DNA of 64,000 nucleotides, taken from assembly GCA_032464575.1 (NCBI GenBank), contig JAWDKM010000001.1, forward strand, positions 62,001-126,000, in the 5' to 3' direction. This DNA comes from Pontivivens sp032464575 (GTDB lineage Bacteria > Pseudomonadota > Alphaproteobacteria > Rhodobacterales > Rhodobacteraceae). Shown piece after piece: positions 1 to 8,343 of the stretch. A model generated the notes under the pieces. It saw only the letters and a list, made by a program, of their open reading frames with translations, was not told where the DNA came from and made no database searches. A program made the position numbers and the translations under genes. How positions within the stretch are numbered: position 1 is the stretch's first letter; every line of letters starts with the position of its first letter.

Positions 1-567
1 TACTGCATCACGGGCCACAAGCTCTACGGCCCCTCGGCCTCCGGCGCGGTGTGGATCGCGTCCGAGCGGATGGCGCAGATGGGTCCCTTCATGGGCGGCG
101 GTGACATGATCCGCACGGTCACGCGCGACGAGGTCACCTACAACGACCCGCCCCACAAGTTCGAGGCGGGCACGCCCGGCATCGTCCAGATGATCGGCCT
201 CGGCGCCGCGCTCGACTACATGCAGGGCCTCGGGATGGAGGCGATCGCGAAGCACGAGGCGGGCCTGCGCGACTACGCGCAGGAGCGGCTCGCGGGCCTC
301 AACTGGATCAACGTGCAGGGCGAGGCGCCGGGCAAGGGCGCCATCTTCTCCTTCACCATGGCCGGCGGCGCGCACCCCCACGACATCTCCACCGTGGTGG
401 ACCAGAAGGGCGTCGCGGTGCGCGCCGGCCACCACTGCTGCCAGCCGCTGATGCAGCACATGGGCACGACGGCCACCTGCCGCGCCAGCTTCGGCCTCTA
501 CAACACCACCGACGAGGTGGACGTGCTGGTCGACGCCCTGGAGACCTGCCACCGGCTGTTTGGGTGA
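1..567 (+). CDS. sufS: Cysteine desulfurase SufS (5' truncated by window edge)
   Basis: PLP enzyme that takes sulfur from cysteine for Fe-S cluster assembly by the SUF system in the cytoplasm. The visible 188 residues are the C-terminal part of a roughly 406-residue protein. The fragment opens in the PLP-lysine motif TGHKLYGPS (Lys at fragment residue 7) and carries the active-site cysteine in RAGHHCCQPLM (Cys at nt 436-438). That RxGHHC form is typical of group II SufS rather than IscS. The stop is followed by repeats, not by another suf gene, so sufS is probably the last gene of its operon, with the rest upstream of the window. Confidence 0.95.
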   Translation, partial: YCITGHKLYGPSASGAVWIASERMAQMGPFMGGGDMIRTVTRDEVTYNDPPHKFEAGTPGIVQMIGLGAALDYMQGLGMEAIAKHEAGLRDYAQERLAGLNWINVQGEAPGKGAIFSFTMAGGAHPHDISTVVDQKGVAVRAGHHCCQPLMQHMGTTATCRASFGLYNTTDEVDVLVDALETCHRLFG

Positions 568-578
568 GGCGCGCCCGG

Positions 579-663
579 AAAACGCTCCAGTGGAGCGTTT
601 TCAGCGCCGAACGGGCGGAGCCCGGGGGAGCGGTGTCCCGGAAACGCTCCGGTGGAGCGTTTC
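579..663. repeat. Two tandem AACGCTCC palindromes
   Basis: Two near-identical palindromes lie 3' of sufS. The first (579-601) has 11-nt arms, AAAACGCTCCA and its complement, around one base. The second (641-663) has arms GAAACGCTCC/GGAGCGTTTC around three bases. Each is followed by similar sequence (CAGC, then CGAACGG). Together they look like a duplicated REP-like unit. They may act as a hairpin end for the suf transcript, but there is no T-run. Confidence 0.6.
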
Positions 664-734
664 AGCCGCGAACGGGGGGGGGCGGACCCGGCGGCGTCCT
701 TTCCAACCCACCCCGGGGGCGCGGCACCCGGACC

Positions 735-803
735 CCCGGCGTATTTCGGGAAAGATGAAGGAGCGGCCGTCTTCATCTTTCCCCCCAATACGCCCGCCGG
801 AGG
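735..803. repeat. Inverted pair of the CCGGCGGGCGTATT dispersed repeat
   Basis: Two head-to-head copies of a repeat seen at least six more times in the window. The left copy reads through CGGCGTATTTCGGGAAAGAT and the right copy is its complement, ending CGCCCGCCGGAGGC. They could fold into a long imperfect hairpin with a loop around 761-770. It fills the gap between sufS and the ClpP-like gene; the rest of 568-896 shows no coding signal. Confidence 0.6.
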
Positions 804-896
804 CATCCCGCCGCCGCCCGATTTTCTCAAGGGAGCCATTGTGGTTCCCGGCCCCCGATGACTAACTGTCCCCCGACCAACCGGAAGAGGCACGCC

Positions 897-1478
897 ATGA
901 GCGACGACGACAAGACCGACGAGAAGAAATCCGGCGCGGACCCGATGACCGACCGCCTGATGAAGGCGCGCCAGGTGCTGATCTGCGAGGAGATCAACCA
1001 GAAGATGGCGAGCCGCGTCATCAACCACCTGCTCGCGCTCGCGCAGGACGGCGACGAGGACATCACGCTCTTCCTCAACTCCCAGGGCGGGCATGTGGAG
1101 GCGGGCGACTCGATCCACGACATCATCAAGTTCATCAAGCCGCGGGTGAAGATCGTCGGCACCGGCTGGGTGGCGAGTGCGGGCACGCACATCTTCCTCG
1201 CCGTGCCGAAGGAGGACCGGGTCTGCCTGCCCAACACCCGCTTCCTGATCCACCAGCCCTCGGGCGGCGTCGGCGGCCAGGTGACGGACATCGCGATCCA
1301 GGCCGAGCAGATCGAGATCATGCGCAAGCGCCTCGCCAAGACGATCTCCGACGCGACCGGCCAGCCGGTGGAAAAGGTGCTCGAGGACATCGACCGCGAC
1401 CGCTGGATGACCACGGACGAGGCGAAGGAGTACGGCATCCTCGACCGCGTCATCGTCACGGTGGACGAGCTGGGCTGA
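897..1478 (+). CDS. ClpP-family serine protease (divergent ClpP-like)
   Basis: 193-residue cytoplasmic ClpP/crotonase-fold peptidase, expected to act as a ring oligomer with a Clp ATPase. The catalytic triad is visible: Ser94 in GWVASAGTHIF, His119 in FLIHQPSGG and Asp168 in DRDRW. The residue after the serine is Ala instead of the usual Met (ASMG), and the N-terminal region lacks the typical ClpP axial-loop sequence. It is therefore more likely an accessory ClpP paralogue than the housekeeping enzyme. ATG 897 is chosen because GGAAGAGG (883-890) precedes it; an in-frame ATG at 858 has no ribosome site. A terminator follows, so it is probably monocistronic. Confidence 0.85.
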   Translation: MSDDDKTDEKKSGADPMTDRLMKARQVLICEEINQKMASRVINHLLALAQDGDEDITLFLNSQGGHVEAGDSIHDIIKFIKPRVKIVGTGWVASAGTHIFLAVPKEDRVCLPNTRFLIHQPSGGVGGQVTDIAIQAEQIEIMRKRLAKTISDATGQPVEKVLEDIDRDRWMTTDEAKEYGILDRVIVTVDELG

Positions 1479-1500
1479 GATACGTTCATCGAGCTGCCGG

Positions 1501-1528
1501 AGGGCGGGGCGCACGCCTCGCCCTTTTT
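1501..1528 (+). terminator. Intrinsic terminator after clpP-like gene
   Basis: Stem AGGGCGGGGC/GCCTCGCCCT (one G-T pair) with a GCAC loop and a TTTTT run, 22 bp after the stop codon. Confidence 0.8.
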
Positions 1529-1551
1529 GCACGACCTGTCCGAAGGGCGTC

Positions 1552-1614
1552 ATCGTCGGGCCTGCCCCGACGATCTCCGGCAACCGATGCTCGGGTCGAG
1601 CCCGAGCATGACGG
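1552..1614. repeat. Two intergenic palindromes (family A: CGGGTCGAGCCCG type)
   Basis: Two adjacent palindromes: 1552-1574 with arms ATCGTCGGG/CCCGACGAT, and 1587-1609 with arms ATGCTCGGG/CCCGAGCAT, the latter followed by GACGG. The same arms recur at 22829, 26210, 26249, 48097, 48178 and 48223, always outside genes. A REP-like dispersed element lying between two convergent genes. Confidence 0.65.
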
Positions 1615-1628
1615 CAACTGAACGGCCC

Positions 1629-4097
1629 TCACTCCCCCCGCGGCACCAGCTCCGTCACGCCGATCGCGTCGGCGCGGGCGCGGTCCTCGCTCAGGCTCAT
1701 CGGGATGTAGTCGCCGCGCCGCCACAGCACCGACAGGTCGTCGTAGTGCCGGGACAGCAGGTGCCCCGACTGCCCGGTGGAGATGATGTAGCGCGAGCTC
1801 TCCGGATCGCCGAAATCCACCACCATGCGCAGGCCCGAGGCATGGACGTTCGCGAACGGGTTCGGCCCGTCGCCCGCCGTCAGCCCGCGCATCAGCGTGT
1901 TGTCCCCGCCGGAGGTCGGCTGGATGATCGAGGCGATCAGCGACAGGCCCGGCACGCGGCTCAGAACCTCATGCTCCTGCATCGCCAGATGCGCGTCGCC
2001 CCAGCGCCAGCCCTCCACCCGGCTGCCATAGCGCTCCCGCAGCTCCACCAGCGCGTCGTCGAGCGAGAGCCGCGCCATCTCCAGGCAGGTCTCCACCGGC
2101 GCGGAGGTGCGCACGTCGCACCAGACGCCCGCGCCGTCGATGTCGCGGAACACCCGCTCGATGAAGAGCGGCTCCAGCCGGGTGATGCGCTCGGCCATCG
2201 GCCCGCCCAGCTCGTCGCGGATCAGCCGGTGCTGCAGGTGGCGCATCCAGGCGGCGTAGATCAGCCCCTCGGGCCCATGCTCGCTCATCTCCCCATTCCA
2301 GTCGGCGAGGCGGTCGAGGGCGACGTTGCGGATGGGGGAGAGGGCATCCTCCGACACCGGGTTGCCGGTCCAGAACAGGTCCCGCGCCACGAGGGACAAG
2401 AGGATGCGCGCGGTCTGGCTCACCGTGTCGGTCTGCGCCTCGATGAAGCTGTCGACGGTGTGGAACTCCCGCTCGGCCAGCAGGCGACGCGCGCGCTGGA
2501 TGCGCTGCGTGTCGCCCCAGTCGTGGCTGACGTGGTAGGGGAAGTCCCGCACCGTCACCCGGTTGTTGGTGTTGAGCACGAGGCCGGAGCGGGGATTGTA
2601 GGTCCCCGGCATCTCCTCGAACGGGACGAGGCCGAGCCAGTCGTTCTCCTCCACCCAACCCGGCACGGGGATCCGGCCCTCGCCCTGATGGGTCTCGCGC
2701 CGCAGGGGTGCGCGGCCGCCGACCTGGATCGCCACCTGCTCCCGGTCGGCCATGGTGAAGTTCTGGCTGGGCGCGATCAGCCCTTCGAGCGCGCGCCGCC
2801 CCTCCTCGACGGAGCGGGCGAAGGGCATCTCGATCAGGCTGTCCATCGAACGGTCGGTGGGGTCGAGCGCGGTCCAGGCGAGCGCCGCCACATGGCCCGG
2901 CGGCGTGATCGCGGCGACGCCGTAGCGGTGCGGCGGGATCACGGGGCCGTGCCGCGTCCAGCGCAGCGTGACGGTCCGGGCGGGCTCGTCCCCCACCCCG
3001 ATCAGCACGTCCCGCGTGCGGAAGGGCTGGGAGCCATCGGGCGTGAGGTAGCGGTCGGGATCGGCGGGATCGATCCGCTCGATATAGATGTCCTGGTCGT
3101 CGGTCCCGGTGGTCGTCAGCCCCCAGGCGAAGTCGTCATTGCGCCCGATGATGACGCCCGGCAGCCCCGGGATCGTGCCGCCGATCACGCCGCCTTGCGG
3201 AAACTCCAGCCGCGCCAGCATCCAGATCGAGGGGGCGGACAGCCCCAGATGCGGATCCGAGGCCATGAGCGTCGCTCCGGAGGCCGAGCGCGAGCCGTCC
3301 ACTGCCCACGCGTTCGACGCCCCGGCAAAGCCCAGCGGCGCCACCGGGTCGAGCGGATGGCGCGGCATCTCGGGCAGGGCGGCGAAGTCCATCTGGGGGA
3401 ACAGCTCCGCAAATTCCGGGCTGCCGCCCATCATCGCCACTTCCGGCGCGTCGGGCATCAGGTCGCGCAGCCGCTCGGGCTCCAGCAGCAGCGACAGCTC
3501 CGCCCGCCGCACCTCCATCCCCGCATGGCCGGTGAGCTGCAGCGCCATGATCCGGTTCACGGCGACCGAATCCGCCGGGGTCCACGGTGCTATCGCTCTG
3601 GAAAAGATGAAAAACTCGGGTGAGCCGCGCCCCAGCGCCTCGTCCTGCACCTCCGCCAGCCGCGCATTCACGCCGTCCGCATAGGCGCGCATCGCGGCTT
3701 GCGTGCGATCCGACTGGTTGGGCACCATGGCGCGCGCGACGCCGTAGATGTCGAGGGCGCGCAACAGGTGGTCGATCTCGAACGTCGCCTCGCCGAAAAG
3801 CTCGCTCAGCCGCCCCTGCGCGGTGCGCCGCAGGATGGTCATCTGCCACAGCCGATCCTGCGCATGGGCATAGCCGAGGCCGAAATAGACGTCCTCCTCC
3901 GTCTCGCCGAAGATGTGGGGGACGGCATGGCGGTCGCGCACGATCTCCACCGGCGCGGTGATCCCCTCGACCTCCACCCGGCTCTCGTAGTCCGGCAGCG
4001 ATCCGCTCGCGAGATACCAGGCGAGCACCAGGAGAGCCGCGGCCAGCAGGCCGAGGCCCAGCACGATCCGAGCCAGCCATTTGAACAGCGTGACCAC
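1629..4097 (-). CDS. Penicillin acylase family protein
   Basis: 822-residue N-terminal-nucleophile hydrolase of the penicillin/aculeacin acylase family. Such enzymes cleave amide bonds of beta-lactams, acyl-homoserine lactones or similar N-acyl compounds in the periplasm. A membrane or signal segment spans residues 8-30, followed by the alpha-chain motifs GLGYAHAQDRLWQM and GRLSELFG. The expected autocleavage serine is Ser261 in GASNAWAVDGS, and SDPHLGL and GRNDDFAWGLT follow as in the family. Length is normal for the precursor. It stands alone on the minus strand, divergent from the dehydrogenase at 4210. The substrate cannot be read from sequence; quorum-signal degradation is one possibility. 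Confidence 0.88.
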   Translation of the reverse strand: MVTLFKWLARIVLGLGLLAAALLVLAWYLASGSLPDYESRVEVEGITAPVEIVRDRHAVPHIFGETEEDVYFGLGYAHAQDRLWQMTILRRTAQGRLSELFGEATFEIDHLLRALDIYGVARAMVPNQSDRTQAAMRAYADGVNARLAEVQDEALGRGSPEFFIFSRAIAPWTPADSVAVNRIMALQLTGHAGMEVRRAELSLLLEPERLRDLMPDAPEVAMMGGSPEFAELFPQMDFAALPEMPRHPLDPVAPLGFAGASNAWAVDGSRSASGATLMASDPHLGLSAPSIWMLARLEFPQGGVIGGTIPGLPGVIIGRNDDFAWGLTTTGTDDQDIYIERIDPADPDRYLTPDGSQPFRTRDVLIGVGDEPARTVTLRWTRHGPVIPPHRYGVAAITPPGHVAALAWTALDPTDRSMDSLIEMPFARSVEEGRRALEGLIAPSQNFTMADREQVAIQVGGRAPLRRETHQGEGRIPVPGWVEENDWLGLVPFEEMPGTYNPRSGLVLNTNNRVTVRDFPYHVSHDWGDTQRIQRARRLLAEREFHTVDSFIEAQTDTVSQTARILLSLVARDLFWTGNPVSEDALSPIRNVALDRLADWNGEMSEHGPEGLIYAAWMRHLQHRLIRDELGGPMAERITRLEPLFIERVFRDIDGAGVWCDVRTSAPVETCLEMARLSLDDALVELRERYGSRVEGWRWGDAHLAMQEHEVLSRVPGLSLIASIIQPTSGGDNTLMRGLTAGDGPNPFANVHASGLRMVVDFGDPESSRYIISTGQSGHLLSRHYDDLSVLWRRGDYIPMSLSEDRARADAIGVTELVPRGE

Positions 4098-4209
4098 GCC
4101 GGCATCCTCTCATCGGTTTCCGGGATTTCCCAAGCAGTACCAGTGCGCTTGACAGGGTGCAATCGGCCCCCGACGCTGCCCGCGATCAAAGCATGGGGAG
4201 GACGCCGAC

Positions 4210-5088
4210 ATGGCGAAATGCGCATTCATCGGTCTGGGCGTGATGGGCTATCCGATGGCCGGTCACCTCGCGGCGAAGGGTCACGAGGTGACCGTCTACA
4301 ACCGTACCGCCGCGAAGGCGGAGGCCTGGGCCGGGGAGCATGGCGGCACGGCCGCTCCGACGCCCGCCGCGGCCGCGGAAGGCGCGGAATTCGTGTTCTG
4401 CTGCGTCGGCAACGACGACGACCTGCGCTCGGTCACGACCGGGCAGGACGGGGCGTTCGCGGCGGTCGGCCGGGACGCCGTCTTCGTCGATCATACCACC
4501 GCGTCCGCCGATGTGGCGCGGGAACTCGCGGCGGCGGCCGGCGAACACGGCTTCCACTTCATCGACGCGCCGGTCAGCGGCGGGCAGGCGGGGGCCGAGA
4601 ACGGCGTGCTCACGGTCATGTGCGGCGGCGGGCAGGCGGCCTACGACCGCGCCGAGCCCGTCATCGCCGCCTTCGCCAAGTCCTGCCGCCTGATGGGCGA
4701 CAGCGGGGCGGGGCAGATCACCAAGATGGTCAACCAGATCTGCATCGCGGGGCTGGTGCAGGCGCTCTCCGAAGGGCTGAACTTCGCGCAGAAGGCCGGG
4801 CTCGACGGCCACGCGGTGGTCGACGTGATCTCCAAGGGCGCCGCGGGCTCCTGGCAGATGGAGAACCGCGGGCCGACCATGCTCGACGACGAGTTCGACT
4901 TCGGGTTCGCCGTCGACTGGATGCGCAAGGATCTGGGCATCGTGCTCGACGAAGCGCGCAATATCGGCGCCTCCGTCCCTGTCACGGCCGCGGTCGATCA
5001 GTTCTATCAGGACGTGCAGAACATGGGGGGTGGCAGATGGGACACATCAAGTCTCATTCGCCGCCTGCGCAGGCTCGACGGCGAATAA
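4210..5088 (+). CDS. NAD(P)-dependent oxidoreductase, 3-hydroxyisobutyrate dehydrogenase family
   Basis: 292-residue beta-hydroxyacid dehydrogenase. Signature features: the Rossmann motif GLGVMG (8-13), the substrate-binding stretch DAPVSGGQAGAENG (119-132), and catalytic Lys172 in GAGQITKMVNQ. Such enzymes oxidise 3-hydroxyisobutyrate, tartronate semialdehyde or related hydroxyacids in the cytoplasm. No valine-degradation or glyoxylate genes lie next to it, so the substrate is open. GGGGAGG about 10 nt upstream of ATG 4210 supports the start. The gene is divergent from the acylase, with a 112-bp shared promoter region. Confidence 0.85.
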   Translation: MAKCAFIGLGVMGYPMAGHLAAKGHEVTVYNRTAAKAEAWAGEHGGTAAPTPAAAAEGAEFVFCCVGNDDDLRSVTTGQDGAFAAVGRDAVFVDHTTASADVARELAAAAGEHGFHFIDAPVSGGQAGAENGVLTVMCGGGQAAYDRAEPVIAAFAKSCRLMGDSGAGQITKMVNQICIAGLVQALSEGLNFAQKAGLDGHAVVDVISKGAAGSWQMENRGPTMLDDEFDFGFAVDWMRKDLGIVLDEARNIGASVPVTAAVDQFYQDVQNMGGGRWDTSSLIRRLRRLDGE

Positions 5089-5163
5089 ACCAGTACAGCC
5101 CCTTGCGCTCACGACACCGTGACCCGATATACATAAGTATACCGAACAACAGGGAGGTGTCGG

Positions 5164-5850
5164 GTGCTGGAGCTTCTTGCTTCGGGCGCAGTGCGTCCGT
5201 TTGCGATTTCGCTTGGACTGCTTGCGGGGCTGATCCTACTGGAACTGTTCGCATTGATGCTTGGCGGCTCGCTGCTGGGCGCGGATAGCGATATCGACGC
5301 GGACGTGGATTTCGACGCGGATTTCGACGCCGATCTCGACATTGAGGCGGGGGTCGAGGCCGTCGAGGCGGAGGTCGAGACCGGCCTTTCCGCCGGCGGT
5401 GGCCTCCTCTCCTGGCTCGGCCTCGGCCGCGTCCCCTTCCTGATCTGGGTGGCGAGCCTGCTGGCGGGCTTTGGCCTCGCCGGCGTCCTCCTGCAATCGG
5501 CGGCGAGCGCCCTGATCGGCCCGCTTCCCGCGCTGCTCGCCGCCCTTATCGCCCTGCCGCCGGGACTGCTCTTTGCCCGCGAGGTCTCGACCCTCGTCGC
5601 CCGCATCATGCCGAAGACGGAGAGCTCGGCCGTCTCCCGCCGCCGCCTCGGCGGCCGGGTGGGCACGATCACGCAGGGCACCGCCCGCCCCGGCAACCCG
5701 GCGGAGGCGCGCGTGCGCGACGCCTACGGCAACCTGCAATACCTCCGCGTCGTCCCCGCAGACGGGATCGAGGCGATCGAACAGGGCAGCGATGTCCTCA
5801 TCCTGAGACAAAGAGATGGCAGCTTCACTGCCACGCCCCTGGCCGACTGA
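5164..5850 (+). CDS. YqiJ-like membrane protein with OB-fold domain
   Basis: 228-residue inner-membrane protein that pairs with the flotillin downstream, as yqiJ does with yqiK. There are hydrophobic segments near residues 10-35 and 95-140. An unusual acidic stretch (about 39-60), alternating Asp with hydrophobic residues, lies between them. A C-terminal soluble domain (about 155-228; LGGRVGTITQG, DAYGNLQYLRV) fits the NfeD/DUF1449 OB-fold. The start is GTG at 5164 with GGGAGGTG just upstream. The flotillin begins 33 bp later, so the two are probably co-transcribed. Suggested role: membrane-microdomain organisation. Confidence 0.75.
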   Translation: MLELLASGAVRPFAISLGLLAGLILLELFALMLGGSLLGADSDIDADVDFDADFDADLDIEAGVEAVEAEVETGLSAGGGLLSWLGLGRVPFLIWVASLLAGFGLAGVLLQSAASALIGPLPALLAALIALPPGLLFAREVSTLVARIMPKTESSAVSRRRLGGRVGTITQGTARPGNPAEARVRDAYGNLQYLRVVPADGIEAIEQGSDVLILRQRDGSFTATPLAD

Positions 5851-5883
5851 CGGCCGCAGACCATCGGACAAAGGAGTTTCTAC

Positions 5884-7542
5884 ATGATGGAGATTGCATT
5901 TCTCGTCGGCGTGATTCTCGCCCTCGTCATATTCATCGGCCTCGTCATGGCCCGGCTCTATCGGCGCACGACCCGTGAGGTCTCGATCGTCAAGACCGGC
6001 TCCGGCGGCAAGAAGGTCATCATGGACGGCGGCACCATCGCCATCCCGCTGCTGCACGAGATCAAGTACGTCAACATGAAGACGCTCCGCCTGGAGGTGG
6101 CGCGCAACGGCGACGGCGCGCTCATCACCCGCGACCGGATGCGCGTGGACGTGGGCGTGGAGTTCTACGTCTCGGTCAACGCCACCGATGACGGGGTGAG
6201 CCGCGCGGCCCAGACCCTCGGCGACCGGACCTTCGACGTGGACCAGCTCCGCGAGATGATCGAGGGCAAGCTGATCGACGGCCTGCGTGCCGTGGCCGCC
6301 CGCATGACCATGGACGAGCTGCACGAGAACCGCTCGGAGTTCGTGCAGGAGGTGCAGAACACCGTCTCCGAGGACCTGTTGAAGAACGGTCTGGAGCTGG
6401 AATCCGTGTCCCTGACCGCGCTCGACCAGACGCCCTTCGACGCGCTCGACGAGAACAACGCCTTCAACGCCGTGGGTATGCGCAAGCTTGCCGAAGTGAT
6501 CGCGGAATCCAAGAAGCAGCGCGCGAGCATCGAGGCGGAGGCCGAGGTCGAGGTGCGCCGCGCCGCCATGGTCGCCGAGCGCGAGAAGTACAATATCGAG
6601 CGCGACGAGGAGCAGGCGAAGATCGCCCAGGTCCAGGAGCTCGAGACGCTGCGCGCCGCGCAGGAGGCCGAGATCGCCCGCCGCCGCGAGGACGCGGAGA
6701 AGGAGCGCGAGGAGGCCCGCATCACCCGCGAGCGTGCCGTGCGCGCCGCCGAGATCGCCCGTGAGCAGGCCATCCGCGCGGCCGAGATCGCCAAGGAGCG
6801 CGAGGTCGAGGTCGCCGATCAGGAGCGCCAGATCATCATCGCGACCAAGTCGGAGGAGGAGAGCCGTGCGCGCGCCAGTGCGGACAGCGCCCGTGCCGAG
6901 GCGAAGAAGGCCGCCGAGGCGATCGAGACCGCCCGCGCCGTCGCCGAGGCCGAGCGTCAGAAGCAGATCGCGCTGATCGAGGCGACCCGCGAGGCCGAGC
7001 GCAGCGCGACCAGCCTCCGCGTGTCGGCCACCGCGCAGAAGGACGCCGCCCAGGACCGGGCCGAGGCGCGGCGGGAGGAGGCGCAGGCCGAGGCCGACGC
7101 GATCTCCATCCGGGCCGAGGCGCACAAGAAGGAGCTCCTCGCCCAGGCCGAGGGCCAGCGCGCGATCACGGAAGCGGAGAACGCGCTGTCCACGGCGATC
7201 ATCGACATGAAGGTCGCGCTGGCGCGGCTGGAGGCGATGCCGCAGATCGTGGCCGAGATGGTGAAGCCGGCGGAGAAGATCGACTCGATCAGGATCCACC
7301 AGGTCACCGGCATGAACGGCGGCGCTACGGGCGGCGACGGTGCCGGCGGGACGCCCGTCAACCAGGCCATGGACTCGATCCTCGGCATGGCGCTCCAGCT
7401 CCCGGCGATGAAAAAGCTGGGCGACGAGCTGGGCCTCTCGATGGAAGACGGCCTCGCCGCCGTCGCCTCCGGCGCGCTGGAGGCCCCGAAGGAGGAGCCC
7501 GTCGCGGACGAGGCGCCGAAACCGCCGCTCGCCGCCGAGTAA
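5884..7542 (+). CDS. Flotillin family protein (YqiK-like)
   Basis: 552-residue flotillin/SPFH scaffold of membrane microdomains. An N-terminal membrane anchor (about 4-24) is followed by an SPFH domain (about 30-200, including VDVGVEFYVSVNATDD). A very long charged coiled coil (about 200-430) is rich in EAEVEVRRAA- and ERAVRAAEIARE-type heptads. The tail is Gly/Ala-rich (about 470-552). AAAGGAG sits 7 nt upstream of ATG 5884. It lies directly after the YqiJ-like gene and forms a two-gene operon ending at the hairpin at 7561. Confidence 0.88.
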   Translation: MMEIAFLVGVILALVIFIGLVMARLYRRTTREVSIVKTGSGGKKVIMDGGTIAIPLLHEIKYVNMKTLRLEVARNGDGALITRDRMRVDVGVEFYVSVNATDDGVSRAAQTLGDRTFDVDQLREMIEGKLIDGLRAVAARMTMDELHENRSEFVQEVQNTVSEDLLKNGLELESVSLTALDQTPFDALDENNAFNAVGMRKLAEVIAESKKQRASIEAEAEVEVRRAAMVAEREKYNIERDEEQAKIAQVQELETLRAAQEAEIARRREDAEKEREEARITRERAVRAAEIAREQAIRAAEIAKEREVEVADQERQIIIATKSEEESRARASADSARAEAKKAAEAIETARAVAEAERQKQIALIEATREAERSATSLRVSATAQKDAAQDRAEARREEAQAEADAISIRAEAHKKELLAQAEGQRAITEAENALSTAIIDMKVALARLEAMPQIVAEMVKPAEKIDSIRIHQVTGMNGGATGGDGAGGTPVNQAMDSILGMALQLPAMKKLGDELGLSMEDGLAAVASGALEAPKEEPVADEAPKPPLAAE

Positions 7543-7560
7543 CCGCCCCTGAAGACCACC

Positions 7561-7589
7561 GGACGCCCCGCATCGCCTGCGGGGCGTCC
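7561..7589 (+). terminator. Strong hairpin after flotillin gene
   Basis: Perfect 11-bp stem GGACGCCCCGC/GCGGGGCGTCC with a 7-nt loop, 18 nt after the stop. The T-tract is poor (GTCGTTC), so it may be a terminator or a 3'-end stabiliser. The remaining gap to 7907 shows no supported gene. Confidence 0.6.
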
Positions 7590-7907
7590 GTCGTTCGGAC
7601 CCCGGCGGAACGGCCGCTGGACTCCCCCACAGCGTCGGCGCCCACCCGTTGAACGTCGGCTCGGGGACGGCCGCGAGCGACGGCACCGGCTCCATGGCGT
7701 TCCTCTCCGAAGCACGGGGCCGCCGCTCCGCGCATGCGCCCTCCGAGAACTCGACGCCCCCGTCACGAGCGCCGACACCCTCTCGATGCGCGGCCCCGAC
7801 AGCGCGGCGCGGCGTGTCACCGGAAGGCCGGCTCCGCAAGGGCGCCGCCCGTTGACCCGGCCGCCGCCGCCACCCATCCTGCGGCTCCACCACAGGAGAG
7901 AGCCGCC

Positions 7908-8306
7908 ATGATGACCGTCGCCTTCGAGGCCGTCGCCCTTTACGCGGGCCTCCTCGCCCTGATGCTGCTGGGTCTCGGGGCCAACGTGGTCCGGCGGCGG
8001 CAGGCGGCGAAGGTCTTCATGGGCGATGGCGGGGACAAGGGCGTGGTGCGCGCGCTGCGCGAGCAGGCGAACTTCGTCGAATACGTGCCGTTGGCGCTCG
8101 TGCAACTGACCCTGACCGCGGCGCTCGGCGCACCGGCCTGGCTGATCCACCTCTTCGGCCTGCCGCTGCTCGCCGCCCGCGCGGTCCATGCCTGGCACTT
8201 CGTGCAGGACGACGCGCCGGGGTGGCAGCGGTTCTGGGGTACGCTGATCACCTGGATCGTCATGGGGCTCCTCGGCCTCGGCCTGATCGCCCACGCCCTG
8301 ATCTGA
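7908..8306 (+). CDS. MAPEG family membrane protein
   Basis: 132-residue, four-helix membrane protein of the MAPEG group (membrane-associated proteins in eicosanoid and glutathione metabolism). Family features: helix 1 VALYAGLLALMLLGLGANVV, the conserved RALREQANFVEYVPLALV stretch, and a third segment ending in RAVHAW. Bacterial members are presumed glutathione-dependent transferases or peroxidases, but the function of this one is unproven. ATG 7908 follows AGGAGAG by 7 nt; a longer frame opening at 7734 has no ribosome site. It is convergent with the RND permease gene across a shared terminator. Confidence 0.8.
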   Translation: MMTVAFEAVALYAGLLALMLLGLGANVVRRRQAAKVFMGDGGDKGVVRALREQANFVEYVPLALVQLTLTAALGAPAWLIHLFGLPLLAARAVHAWHFVQDDAPGWQRFWGTLITWIVMGLLGLGLIAHALI

Positions 8307-8320
8307 CCCGCATATGAAAA

Positions 8321-8338
8321 GGGCCCCAGCAGGGGCCC
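8321..8338. terminator. Bidirectional hairpin between convergent genes
   Basis: Stem GGGCCCC/GGGGCCC with flanking AAAA on the left and CCTTC on the right, between the MAPEG stop (8306) and the RND permease stop (8344). It probably serves both transcripts; the A-run is a T-run for the minus strand. Confidence 0.6.
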
Positions 8339-8343
8339 CTTCA

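Noticed and set aside
1527..3623. 698-codon plus-strand frame opposite the penicillin acylase
   Set aside because: Repetitive low-complexity Arg/His translation; the acylase on the other strand has full catalytic motifs.
7543..7907. Small gene between flotillin and MAPEG genes
   Set aside because: Candidate frames (for example 7649-7855) lack a ribosome site and have composition typical of non-coding GC-rich DNA.
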